From Corallibacter vietnamensis (GTDB taxonomy: Bacteria; Bacteroidota; Bacteroidia; Flavobacteriales; Flavobacteriaceae): 64,000 bases of DNA. Of the stretch, positions 1-8,333 are shown in pieces (within the stretch, counting starts at the first letter, position 1; each line of letters begins with the position of its first letter). The stretch spans positions 434,001-498,000 of the forward strand of contig NZ_BAABBI010000001.1 in assembly GCF_039537875.1 (NCBI RefSeq), given 5' to 3'. The translations under genes and the position numbers were made by a program. The notes beneath the pieces were generated by a model. That model was given only the letters and a program-made list of their open reading frames with translations. It was not told the origin of the DNA and searched no databases.

Positions 1-601
1 CATACACTTCATCACTCAATACAATAATATCTGTATTTGCCGTTAGTTCTTGTAATTTTAGCAAATCGGTTTTTGTTAAAACCGTACCACTTGGGTTGTG
101 TGGTGTATTAATGATTATCATTTTTGTTTTTGCAGAAATCTTACTTTTAACAATGTCCCAATCTATACAATAACTTGGTGCGTGTAATTGTATAGGAATT
201 GTTTTTCCGTTATGTATGGTAATAGCTGGTTCATAGCAATCGTAAGCAGGCGTAAAAATTATTACTTCATCATCAGCTTTAACAAATGCTGATATAATGG
301 TATAAATAGCTTGGGTAGCTCCTGCTGTAACGGTAATTTCATCTTCGGGATGATAACTCGTGTTGTAAAGTAGTTCAAATTTGTTTGCGATCGCTCTTAA
401 CAACTCTGAATTTCCTGGCATAGGTGCATATTGGTTATAACCTGATTGCATAGCCTTTGTAACAAAGTCTATAAGTTTTTTATCACTTTCAAAGTTTGGG
501 AATCCTTGAGACAAGTTAATAGCCTGATGCTCTTTAGCCAGCGCGCTCATTATGGAGAAAATAGTTGTACCTACGTGAGGAAGTTTTGATTTGTGTTGCA
601 T
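1..601 (-). CDS. Methionine aminotransferase (YbdL-like), N-terminal part only
   Basis: A PLP-dependent class I/II aminotransferase that runs off the left edge; about 200 N-terminal residues are present. The N-terminus (LPHVGTTIFSIMSALA, then NLSQGFPNF) closely resembles the YbdL/kynurenine aminotransferase branch, which transfers the amino group of methionine or aromatic amino acids to 2-oxo acids. YAPMPGN and the NTPHNPSGT substrate-binding stretch are readable, and SDEVY lies at the window edge. The PLP lysine would be in the missing half. It is divergent from the S46 peptidase at 700. A TAnnTTTA box lies 5 nt before the ATG. Family is firm; the exact substrate is inferred from similarity. 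Confidence 0.85.
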   Translation of the reverse strand, partial: MQHKSKLPHVGTTIFSIMSALAKEHQAINLSQGFPNFESDKKLIDFVTKAMQSGYNQYAPMPGNSELLRAIANKFELLYNTSYHPEDEITVTAGATQAIYTIISAFVKADDEVIIFTPAYDCYEPAITIHNGKTIPIQLHAPSYCIDWDIVKSKISAKTKMIIINTPHNPSGTVLTKTDLLKLQELTANTDIIVLSDEVY

Positions 602-606
602 AATGC

Positions 607-614
607 TAAATATA
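607..614 (-). promoter_or_regulatory. Candidate -7 box for the aminotransferase
   Basis: TATATTTA on the minus strand fits TAnnTTTG except for the last base. It ends 5 nt before the start codon, so the transcript would begin at or next to the ATG. No clear -33 TTG is visible. Confidence 0.3.
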
Positions 615-670
615 ATCAGTAATAATGACATTATTTCTATCATTTTAACATCTTTTTTTTAGTGGTTTTT

Positions 671-678
671 TATCTTTA
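671..678 (+). promoter_or_regulatory. Candidate -7 box for the S46 peptidase
   Basis: TATCTTTA, one mismatch from the Bacteroidota TAnnTTTG element, lies 21 nt before the ATG at 700. The upstream DNA is T-rich and no -33 TTG is obvious. Confidence 0.4.
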
Positions 679-699
679 CAGCAATCAAAAAATTACACA

Positions 700-2790
700 A
701 TGAAACTATTAAGAATTCTTATACTTTTTATTACCGTTCAAGTCTCTGCACAACAAGGCGGCATGTGGATTCCTTCTCTTTTAGAAGGCATGAATGAAGA
801 TGAAATGCAAAGTTTAGGCAGCAAACTATCTGCCAAAGATATTTATGATGTTAACAAATCTAGCCTTAAAGATGCTATAGTGCATTTTAATGGTGGTTGT
901 ACTGGAGAAATTATTTCTGACAAGGGACTATTATTAACAAATCACCACTGTGGTTTTAGCCAAATACAATCACATTCTTCTTTAGAAAATGATTATTTAA
1001 AAGATGGTTTCTGGGCAATGAATCTTGATGAAGAACTTCCAAACGAAGGTTTATTTGTAGAATTTATTGTTCGTATAGAAGACGTTACTAGCCAAGTTCT
1101 TGCTGGTATCACTGAAACTATGACAGAAAAAGAAAAACAATCTCAAATAGACAAAAACAGTAACACGTTACAAACTGAAGTTAAAAAAGAAACGTGGCAA
1201 GACACAAAAGTTAAGTCTTTTTACAAAGGAAACCAGTACTTTTTATTTGTAACAGAACGCTATGAAGACATTCGTTTAGTAGGTGCGCCACCAAGTAGTA
1301 TTGGTAAATTTGGTAGTGATACAGACAACTGGGTTTTTCCTAGACATACAGGAGATTTTTCAATGTTTAGAATTTATGCTGATAAAAATAACCGTCCGGC
1401 AAAATACAGCAAAGATAACGTGCCTTACAAACCAAAACACTTTTTACCAATTTCTTTAGATGGTGTTGATGAAGGAGATTTCACTATGGTTTTTGGTTTT
1501 CCAGGTCGTACTGACGAATATTTACCAGCCGTAGCTATAGAGCATATAACAACAGAATACAACCCAAGCAATATTGCTATTCGTGAAGCTGCTTTAAAAG
1601 TTATTGATGCAGGTATGAAAGCTAGTGATGATGTTCGTATAAAATACGCTTCAAAACAAGCACGTATTGCCAATGCTTGGAAAAAATGGATTGGAGAAAA
1701 TCTTGGTATTAAGAAAAGTGATGCTGTTGCTGAACGTCGTGCTTTTGAAGCTTCTTTTACCAAAGCTTTAAAGGAAAAAGGTCTTGAATCTAAATATGGT
1801 CATATACTTCCAGAATTTGATAAACTGTATAAAGATTTTGCAAGTGTTAATATAAAACGTAGAAACTTTATTGAGGTGTTCTTGGTAACAAACGAGTTAA
1901 TGCAAATGACTTTTAGAGCCTACCAAGTAGAACAAGGATTAAAACAAAACCCTGACAATCTAGAAAAGAACAAAACGTACATTACAAATCTTTTAAAAGG
2001 TGTACATAAAGATTATGATGTAAATGTAGATAAAGGCGTTTTTGAAGCTGTTATGCCGCTTTACAAAAAAAACAATATAGATCCTACAATCTATGATAAA
2101 ACAGCTTTTACAAATCTTGATAGCGCTTTAAAACTGTTTGATGGGTCTGCTGATGACATCATAAAAAACTTAAACAACGATGCTGCTTATGCGTATGCAA
2201 AACCAATGATTGAGGAGTTTTTTAATACGATTAATTCTGAATATCAAGAAAAAAACGAACCTATTACGGCGCTTCAAACCGAATATATGACAGCGCTTAT
2301 GAAAGCATTACCAAATGCGCGCTATTTCCCTGATGCAAACAGCACACTTCGTGTTACTTACGGACAAGTAAGAGGCTACTCTCCTAGAGATGCTGTATAC
2401 TACCAACCTGTAAGCTATCTTGATGGTGTTATAGAAAAGTATGTGCCTGGTGATTATGAATTTGATGTACCACAAAAACTTCGCGATTTATATGATGCTA
2501 AAGATTACGGACAATATGCTGATAGCAATGGTAAAGTACCTGTTTGCTTTTTAGGAACCAACCACACTACAGGAGGAAACTCTGGTAGCCCTGCTATTGA
2601 CGCTCATGGAAATCTTGTTGGACTGAATTTTGATCGTGTTTGGGAAGGCACTATGAGTGACATGAATTACGACCCTGAAATTTGCCGTAACATTATGGTT
2701 GATTTACGTTATGTATTATTTATAGTTGATAAATATGCTGGTGCAAAACACTTAATTGATGAAATGAAATTGGTTCATCCAAAAAAGTAA
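700..2790 (+). CDS. S46 family dipeptidyl peptidase (DPP7/DPP11-like)
   Basis: A secreted serine exopeptidase that removes dipeptides from peptide N-termini in the periplasm. The 696-residue length is typical of the family. Residues 1-18 form a signal peptide ending VSAQQ. The catalytic histidine is in LLTNHHCGF (H82/H83), the aspartate probably in the FGSDTDNW region, and the nucleophile is S628 in GGNSGSP, a chymotrypsin-like arrangement. The C-terminal FDRVWEG and DLRYVLFIVDKYAG blocks are family hallmarks. I could not place the single residue that separates DPP7 (hydrophobic P1) from DPP11 (Asp/Glu P1) with confidence, so specificity is left open. Monocistronic, ending at a bidirectional terminator. 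Confidence 0.93.
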   Translation: MKLLRILILFITVQVSAQQGGMWIPSLLEGMNEDEMQSLGSKLSAKDIYDVNKSSLKDAIVHFNGGCTGEIISDKGLLLTNHHCGFSQIQSHSSLENDYLKDGFWAMNLDEELPNEGLFVEFIVRIEDVTSQVLAGITETMTEKEKQSQIDKNSNTLQTEVKKETWQDTKVKSFYKGNQYFLFVTERYEDIRLVGAPPSSIGKFGSDTDNWVFPRHTGDFSMFRIYADKNNRPAKYSKDNVPYKPKHFLPISLDGVDEGDFTMVFGFPGRTDEYLPAVAIEHITTEYNPSNIAIREAALKVIDAGMKASDDVRIKYASKQARIANAWKKWIGENLGIKKSDAVAERRAFEASFTKALKEKGLESKYGHILPEFDKLYKDFASVNIKRRNFIEVFLVTNELMQMTFRAYQVEQGLKQNPDNLEKNKTYITNLLKGVHKDYDVNVDKGVFEAVMPLYKKNNIDPTIYDKTAFTNLDSALKLFDGSADDIIKNLNNDAAYAYAKPMIEEFFNTINSEYQEKNEPITALQTEYMTALMKALPNARYFPDANSTLRVTYGQVRGYSPRDAVYYQPVSYLDGVIEKYVPGDYEFDVPQKLRDLYDAKDYGQYADSNGKVPVCFLGTNHTTGGNSGSPAIDAHGNLVGLNFDRVWEGTMSDMNYDPEICRNIMVDLRYVLFIVDKYAGAKHLIDEMKLVHPKK

Positions 2791-2810
2791 TGTCATTACT
2801 AAAACTTATA

Positions 2811-2843
2811 AAAAAAAGCCTCTTAGATTAAGAGGCTTTTTTT
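2811..2843. terminator. Bidirectional terminator between convergent genes
   Basis: GCCTCTTA at 2818-2825 pairs with TAAGAGGC at 2829-2836 around a 3-nt loop, with an A-run before and a T-run after. It serves the S46 gene on the plus strand and the lipoprotein gene on the minus strand, whose stop codon lies in the T-run. Confidence 0.9.
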
Positions 2844-3414
2844 ATGGTTTTTCTTTTACTCTAAAAGAAGCCACTATTTTTAAAACGTCATTCACATAGG
2901 TTTCATAGTCTTTTTCTAGAACATTATAGTTTATTATATAATCCTGTTTGTTATAATTAAAAAGTATATCCAAATTAACTATAATACTCCCATCGTAAAC
3001 ACTTTTTGATTTTATTATATAGTATTTACCATAAACATTATGTATATCTGAAGTATAGACAGGTTCATATAAACTTGGTACACCTGAAATAAGTTGTTTT
3101 TTTAAAGCTTCTTCTATATTCTCACTTTGATGAGAAGGTGCATCATATGAGATTACATATAGACTATTTGTATGTTCATTATTACGCAAATCGAGTAACG
3201 CTTTAGGTGAATGGGTCAACATATAATGCATCCCTAAATAACTACACCAAGTATCAGGAATATTTAGTTCATAGTTTGTCATTCTTGTTTTAGCTGTTTC
3301 TGGACTTAAGCAAACATAGATTTTTAAATGCTCTTTTGTTTGTGTTGATGTTTTTGCTGTATTACATCCAAACAAAATTGAAATAAGCAATAACACTGAA
3401 ATATTTAACTTCAT
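2842..3414 (-). CDS. Hypothetical lipoprotein, 190 aa
   Basis: No family recognised. The N-terminus is a lipoprotein signal, with a hydrophobic stretch and a lipobox-like ILFGC at C16, so the mature protein should be membrane-anchored. The mature part is mixed alpha/beta and ends in a segment (YETYVNDVLKIVASFRV) like the C-terminal helix-strand of small PsbP/DUF1795-type lipoproteins. That resemblance is weak and not used for a call. It is divergent from the thioredoxin-like gene at 3500 and has its own TATATTTA box at 3443-3450 on the minus strand. Confidence 0.7.
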   Translation of the reverse strand: MKLNISVLLLISILFGCNTAKTSTQTKEHLKIYVCLSPETAKTRMTNYELNIPDTWCSYLGMHYMLTHSPKALLDLRNNEHTNSLYVISYDAPSHQSENIEEALKKQLISGVPSLYEPVYTSDIHNVYGKYYIIKSKSVYDGSIIVNLDILFNYNKQDYIINYNVLEKDYETYVNDVLKIVASFRVKEKP

Positions 3415-3442
3415 CTATCTTATTATTAAACAATATACAGAG

Positions 3443-3450
3443 TAAATATA
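3443..3450 (-). promoter_or_regulatory. Candidate -7 box for the 190-aa lipoprotein
   Basis: TATATTTA on the minus strand, 28 nt before the start codon. Matches TAnnTTTG except for the last base. Confidence 0.35.
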
Positions 3451-3476
3451 AGTTTAACTTATTCTATAAAAAGAAT

Positions 3477-3484
3477 TATATTTA
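3477..3484 (+). promoter_or_regulatory. Candidate -7 box for the thioredoxin-like gene
   Basis: TATATTTA, 15 nt before the ATG at 3500. One mismatch to TAnnTTTG, and back-to-back with the box at 3443-3450. Confidence 0.35.
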
Positions 3485-3499
3485 AAAAAAAATCATCAT

Positions 3500-4405
3500 A
3501 TGAGACATCTTCTATTTGTATTTGCCCTAACCATTTCTACACAATTTATTTTTTCGCAAACACTAAATCATACGGTTACTGATAAAGATGGTGATTTAAA
3601 ATTACTAGGAAAAGTAGATGAAACTGGTTTAAAAAAAGCCCCTTTTGCAGAGTGGTTTAATAAATATCATGACGACTACTTAATAAACACTGCTATTACA
3701 AAACAGCTAAAAGACTCCTTAAACCAATATCAAATAAAAGTATTTTTTGGAAGTTGGTGCGGTGATAGCAAACGTGAACTACCTAAATTTTATAAAATTT
3801 TAGAATCTATTAAGTTCCCAGAAAATCAACTAGAAGTTATTGCTGTTGATGACACTGAAGAAGCCTACAAACAAAGCCCAAATCATGAAGAAAAAGGCTA
3901 CAACATACATCGTGTACCCACATTTATTTTCATAAAAGACAATAAAGAAATAAACCGTATTGTTGAGTACCCTAAAGAAACGCTAGAGCGCGATATCCTA
4001 AAAATTGTAAACAATGAGCGCTACATACCTAATTACAATGCCGCAAATTACATGTTCTATATGGTAAACGAAACACCTTTAGAAGACTTAAAATCAAACG
4101 AACAATTCTGGTCATCAAGACTTGCAGAGTTTGTTAATGGTAGCAAAGAACTAAACACACTTGGATATATCTTTTTAAGATCTAATCAAATTGAAAAAGC
4201 GTTGTATGTTTTTGATTTAAACACAAAAATATTTCCAAACGGATATAATGTTTATGACAGCCTTGGAGAAGCTTATTTTAAAGCTGAAAAATATACTGAT
4301 GCCTTGAAAAGCTATTATAAAGTCTTAAGTCTGAAACCAGATGACAAGAATGCTGTTGAAATGATTGAAAAAATTAAAACTGTTGCTGAAAAAAATAAAT
4401 CTTGA
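3500..4405 (+). CDS. Exported thioredoxin-fold protein with C-terminal TPR repeats
   Basis: A 301-residue protein with a signal peptide (cleavage near FIFSQ, residue 20). A thioredoxin-like domain spans roughly 65-170. Its active-site loop reads FFGSWCGDSKRELP, so the CxxC of a true redox thioredoxin is replaced by CxDS with one cysteine, and the cis-proline turn is RVPTF. Residues about 215-295 hold TPR-like helices (ALYVFDLNTKIFP, YDSLGEAYFKAEKYTDALKSYYKV). With one cysteine it cannot form the usual intramolecular disulfide, so it is more likely a binding or mono-thiol protein. The 121-aa secreted-protein gene follows closely, suggesting a two-gene unit. Confidence 0.8.
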   Translation: MRHLLFVFALTISTQFIFSQTLNHTVTDKDGDLKLLGKVDETGLKKAPFAEWFNKYHDDYLINTAITKQLKDSLNQYQIKVFFGSWCGDSKRELPKFYKILESIKFPENQLEVIAVDDTEEAYKQSPNHEEKGYNIHRVPTFIFIKDNKEINRIVEYPKETLERDILKIVNNERYIPNYNAANYMFYMVNETPLEDLKSNEQFWSSRLAEFVNGSKELNTLGYIFLRSNQIEKALYVFDLNTKIFPNGYNVYDSLGEAYFKAEKYTDALKSYYKVLSLKPDDKNAVEMIEKIKTVAEKNKS

Positions 4406-4428
4406 TTGTTAACGTTTTAAACTATGAT

Positions 4429-4794
4429 ATGAAATTTATTCTTTCAACTTTTTTTCTATTTGTAAGCTTAAGTAGTTTGGCTCAAGAAAAAGGAGCTTCT
4501 TGCGAAGTAACACTCACTAAAAAGGAGTTTTTAGAACACCGACTTCCTTTAAAGTGTTTTAAAATTTCAAATGACTCTGTTTTTAAGTCGCTTTCATACA
4601 AAATAAAGTTTCAAGGAAAACCCGCTGTAGATGTTAGTGGTGATTTTAGAATTAGTAAAGCTAGATACTATTTACAAACGGCTAAAACTGGAGATAACAT
4701 CTATATTTTTGATATTATGCTAGATAATGACAATATTGTAATACCTAAAAATATTAGTGTTACATTAATTAAAGAAAAACTAGGTTTTTATTAA
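4429..4794 (+). CDS. Hypothetical small secreted protein, 121 aa
   Basis: I chose the ATG at 4429 because it begins a clean signal peptide (MKFILSTFFLFVSLSSLAQ). A longer reading from a TTG at 4402 would put a polar stretch first and overlap the upstream stop. The mature part has about 100 residues, two cysteines and alternating beta-strand character. No family recognised. It follows the thioredoxin-like gene by 23 nt and is convergent with, and overlaps by 4 nt, the MutS-like gene. Confidence 0.6.
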   Translation: MKFILSTFFLFVSLSSLAQEKGASCEVTLTKKEFLEHRLPLKCFKISNDSVFKSLSYKIKFQGKPAVDVSGDFRISKARYYLQTAKTGDNIYIFDIMLDNDNIVIPKNISVTLIKEKLGFY

Positions 4795-6560
4795 ACAATC
4801 TCCATCTTCTTTAATAAGAAACTCGCATTCATATTCTGACAAATACCTTTCTTAAGTTTATAGTCAAAAAAGAGTTCGTCGTTTACAATTTGCGCATCAA
4901 AATAATAGTTCTGTACGGACTCTAACTCTGCCTCAATATCACAAAGGCTTAAATCATGTGTTGCTATTATTCCTGTAGCGTGAGATGCTACTAACTTTTC
5001 TACAAACTTTTTTGAACCTATTGCTTTATCAGTAGAGTTTGTTCCTTTTAATATTTCATCAAGAATAATAAAGTAAGATTCATCCTGAATAGCATCAACA
5101 ATAAATTTAAGACGTGTTAGCTCTGAAAAGAAATAACTACTATCATCTGTTAGTGAATCACTAGTTCGCATGCTAGTAATAAGCTTTATAGGCTGGTAAC
5201 TGCTTTTTGTAGCACAAACCGGCAAACCAACATTTGCCATAACAATATGTAGAGATACCGTTCTTAAAAACGTACTTTTTCCAGCCATATTTGCTCCTGT
5301 GATTATAAAAAACTCCTGATGATTGATTTCTAAATCACTATCAACACGTTTTGTTGCATCTAATAGCGGATGCCCAAGCGCAGTAGATTGTATTGTTATC
5401 TGTTTATCTACAATATCAGGAAAAACATATTCTGGATGATTAAACGCAAAATTCCCTAATGAGTTATAGGCATCAAAAAATGTTACTACTTCAAACCATT
5501 TTGCTACGGTTTGTTTATAAGTAACTATCCATTGTTCTACGTTGTAGCTGTTTTTTATATCAGTAAGAAATAACCCATTTCCAAAAATAGCCGATATAAG
5601 ATTGTTCCTATTATCTAATGCATCTAAATGCTTTGAAAATTTGCTAAAAATATGTGAAGCTTTTTCTTTATAGGATTGAATTTCCTTTTGCTTTTCCAGT
5701 AATAAATCTGTTGTAAAACTCTCGCTCTCTATGCTATTTAATAATGATGCATACTGCCTAAAAGTATCTTTAACCTTATCTGTTTTTGAGGCTAATTGGT
5801 TTATTTTTTTTAAATAGATTCCCGTAATGCCTAGCCCTATTAACAACCAATAACCAATAAAAGAAAATCCGATAATTTTAAAAATTGTCAACCCCAATAA
5901 TATGAGTGTAATTACCCTAAACACAATAGGAAACCAGCGCATAACATTAGGCAAGAAAACCTTATAAGTTTGCAACCAATTAGTCACAGTTTTTGTAGAA
6001 ACTTCAACATGAATTAACGATGCTACAGCAGAAAACATTTGGCGCCACTCTGGTTTATTTGCCAACTCTTTAATGGCTTGCTGGCGTTGTGGTATTTCTG
6101 AAATATTGTTAGCTTTTAAAGCATTGGCTAACTTATGAGTACCTTCAAAAATGCGTGTTCTATTAATAAATTGAAAAAAAGAACCTTTACCAAATAAGTC
6201 TATATCTAAACTGTAAAAGTGCTTTGGATCTTGAAACTCATTTCCTGTTGGCCTGCTATGAAAATCTCCTGAGGCAATAGCAAGTTCTTCTTGATTTAGC
6301 CTAACCAAAGCCTTGCTTATGTCGCGTTTATATTTAACATCTGTATATTTTGAAAGTAAGTAAATAAAACTTGTTATTCCTGCTAAACCAATAATTACAG
6401 CAATTTGCCAATGATTATAAGTTAAGTAAATAGCAAAAGCTGTTACCAAAAACACAAGTAATCTCAAAGAGCTCAAGGTTAATAGTTTTTTTTGAAAAAC
6501 CTTTACTTCTGCCTGATGATGCTCTAATTGAGATGTATAAAATGCTTCAGGTTTCTGCAT
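4791..6560 (-). CDS. Membrane-anchored MutS-family ATPase
   Basis: A 589-residue protein whose C-terminal part is a MutS class V ATPase: Walker A TGANMAGKST (421-430), Walker B YFIILDEILKGTNS, and the H-loop IIATHDLSLC. Upstream is a helical clamp/lever-like region (about 265-400). The DNA mismatch-recognition domain of MutS and the Smr nuclease of MutS2 are both absent. Instead there are two hydrophobic hairpins, at about 32-70 and 211-250, predicted to be membrane-spanning. This form is common in Bacteroidota, and I know of no assigned function. It is co-transcribed with the M28 peptidase gene 3 nt upstream. Confidence 0.85.
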   Translation of the reverse strand: MQKPEAFYTSQLEHHQAEVKVFQKKLLTLSSLRLLVFLVTAFAIYLTYNHWQIAVIIGLAGITSFIYLLSKYTDVKYKRDISKALVRLNQEELAIASGDFHSRPTGNEFQDPKHFYSLDIDLFGKGSFFQFINRTRIFEGTHKLANALKANNISEIPQRQQAIKELANKPEWRQMFSAVASLIHVEVSTKTVTNWLQTYKVFLPNVMRWFPIVFRVITLILLGLTIFKIIGFSFIGYWLLIGLGITGIYLKKINQLASKTDKVKDTFRQYASLLNSIESESFTTDLLLEKQKEIQSYKEKASHIFSKFSKHLDALDNRNNLISAIFGNGLFLTDIKNSYNVEQWIVTYKQTVAKWFEVVTFFDAYNSLGNFAFNHPEYVFPDIVDKQITIQSTALGHPLLDATKRVDSDLEINHQEFFIITGANMAGKSTFLRTVSLHIVMANVGLPVCATKSSYQPIKLITSMRTSDSLTDDSSYFFSELTRLKFIVDAIQDESYFIILDEILKGTNSTDKAIGSKKFVEKLVASHATGIIATHDLSLCDIEAELESVQNYYFDAQIVNDELFFDYKLKKGICQNMNASFLLKKMEIV

Positions 6561-6563
6561 ATT

Positions 6564-7487
6564 CTATAAGTTGATATCATCTAGAGTTTTAAACACTGAA
6601 ATGATTGTATACACTGCATTTTGATAAAAATTAGGATGAATATTTTCATAATCATCTGTAGCCATATGATAATCTTCATGATCTTCAACTCCAAAATATA
6701 AAAAAGGAATACCTTTTCTATAAAATGATCCATGATCTCCTGAAAACGACCAGTTTTGAAGTCCGTCATTTCCATCATGACCTTGTGTTAACACCAAACC
6801 TTTCTTGGTTTTAAAACTCGAAATAGCATGGTTTAAATCATCATTAAATCGGGCACCAACTACGTATAGTTCATTGTTATCATTTCTAGAAATCATATCT
6901 AAATTGATATTTAACTTTATACTATCAAATGGAACAATGGTATTATTTACAAAATATTTTGAGCCTCTCAACCCTAACTCTTCAGCATCAAAAGCAACTA
7001 AAATAACAGAATGCTTTGGCGGATATTTTTTAAAATATTCTGCAAAGGCAAATAGTGCACTTACCCCTGAAGCATCATCATCAGCTCCATTAAATATTTT
7101 ATTATCATGAATACCTAAATGATCATGATGCGCTGAAATAACAATATAAGATTCTGGTTTTTGAGTACCTTTTATGTAACCTATGATATTTTCTGCTTTA
7201 TAATTTGAAAACTTAAAACTTTGAGAATACGAATCTGTAAGTGGTAAAACACCTAAATTTTTATAGGCCTTGCGTATGTAATTTCGTGTTTTTTCAGATC
7301 CAGGCGTTCCTGTTTTTCGTCCCTCAAACTCATCTGACGACAATACTTCAACATGTTTAAGCAAAGAATCACTATCAAACCAAGATTGCTTAATAACTTT
7401 AGATTCTTTCTCAACTACAGCTTGTCCTTTGCAGCCAATAAATATAAGCAATAGCAAAAGTAACAATGGGAAAAACTTATAGTTCAT
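6564..7487 (-). CDS. M28 family zinc aminopeptidase, lipoprotein
   Basis: A 307-residue exported metallopeptidase. The N-terminus is a lipoprotein signal with lipobox FIGC (C19). The co-catalytic di-zinc site of M28 is readable: HxD in SAHHDHLG (H120, D122), the bridging aspartate in NGADDDASG (about D137), the general-base glutamate pair in FDAEELGLRGS (E169/E170), the aspartate in LNLDMISRN (D197), and a final histidine in GVEDHEDYH. The family cleaves N-terminal amino acids from peptides. It is the first gene of a pair with the MutS-like ATPase. A terminator for the sdh operon lies just upstream. Confidence 0.9.
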   Translation of the reverse strand: MNYKFFPLLLLLLLIFIGCKGQAVVEKESKVIKQSWFDSDSLLKHVEVLSSDEFEGRKTGTPGSEKTRNYIRKAYKNLGVLPLTDSYSQSFKFSNYKAENIIGYIKGTQKPESYIVISAHHDHLGIHDNKIFNGADDDASGVSALFAFAEYFKKYPPKHSVILVAFDAEELGLRGSKYFVNNTIVPFDSIKLNINLDMISRNDNNELYVVGARFNDDLNHAISSFKTKKGLVLTQGHDGNDGLQNWSFSGDHGSFYRKGIPFLYFGVEDHEDYHMATDDYENIHPNFYQNAVYTIISVFKTLDDINL

Positions 7488-7504
7488 TTCTTTTTGAATT
7501 TACA

Positions 7505-7540
7505 CAAAAAATCTCAAGCGTAGACTTGAGATTTCTTTTT
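7505..7540 (-). terminator. Terminator of the sdhCAB operon
   Basis: AATCTCAAG at 7510-7518 pairs with CTTGAGATT at 7525-7533 around a 6-nt loop. Read on the minus strand it is followed by a run of T, 40-70 nt after the sdhB stop. Confidence 0.85.
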
Positions 7541-7578
7541 TATAATAATTAACGTAAGCATTTTACTTACAAATACTT

Positions 7579-8325
7579 CTATCCTTTAAAAGCCGCTTTT
7601 AAGTATTCGCGGTTCATACGCGCAATGTTTTCAAGAGAAATACCTTTTGGACACTCCACTTCACAAGCTCCTGTATTTGTACAGTTACCAAAGCCTTCTT
7701 CGTCCATTTGCTTCACCATGTTTAGTACACGATCAGTTGCTTCAACTTGACCTTGTGGTAATAATGCAAACTGCGATACTTTAGCACCAACAAATAGCAT
7801 TGCTGACGAGTTTTTACAACTCGCTACACAAGCACCACAACCAATACATGTTGCAGCAGCAAAGGCATCATCTGCATCGTGCTTATTTACAGGAATGGCG
7901 TTAGCATCTATCGTATTACCAGAGGTATTTACAGAAATAAATCCACCAGCATGCTGTACACGATCAAAAGCACTTCTATCTACAACTAAATCTTTAATTA
8001 CAGGGAAAGCTGTTGCTCTAAATGGCTCTATAGTAATAGTATCACCATCTTTAAACATTCGCATGTGTAACTGACATGTTGTTACACCACGATCAGGACC
8101 ATGTGCTTCTCCGTTGATATATAGAGAACACATACCACAAATACCTTCACGACAGTCATGATCGAAAGCTACAGGTTGCTCACCTTGCTCAATAAGTTGT
8201 TCGTTTAAAACATCTAACATTTCAAGGAAAGACATATCTGGTGAAATATCACTTACTGGATAATCTACCATTTTTCCTTTATCGCTTGCGTTCTTCTGAC
8301 GCCAAATTTTTAAGGTTAAATTCAT
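7579..8325 (-). CDS. sdhB: Succinate dehydrogenase/fumarate reductase iron-sulfur subunit
   Basis: The electron-transfer subunit of respiratory complex II, carrying electrons from the flavoprotein to quinone. It has 248 residues, typical of the b558-type (three-subunit) enzyme. The N-terminal ferredoxin domain binds 2Fe-2S through C58, C63, C66 and C84. The C-terminal domain has CIGCGACVASC (C160, C163, C166, C170) and CTNTGACEVECP (C215, C221, C225) for the 4Fe-4S and 3Fe-4S clusters. Last gene of sdhCAB, 8 nt after sdhA, with a terminator downstream. Confidence 0.97.
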   Translation of the reverse strand: MNLTLKIWRQKNASDKGKMVDYPVSDISPDMSFLEMLDVLNEQLIEQGEQPVAFDHDCREGICGMCSLYINGEAHGPDRGVTTCQLHMRMFKDGDTITIEPFRATAFPVIKDLVVDRSAFDRVQHAGGFISVNTSGNTIDANAIPVNKHDADDAFAAATCIGCGACVASCKNSSAMLFVGAKVSQFALLPQGQVEATDRVLNMVKQMDEEGFGNCTNTGACEVECPKGISLENIARMNREYLKAAFKG

Positions 8326-8333
8326 AGTCTTTC

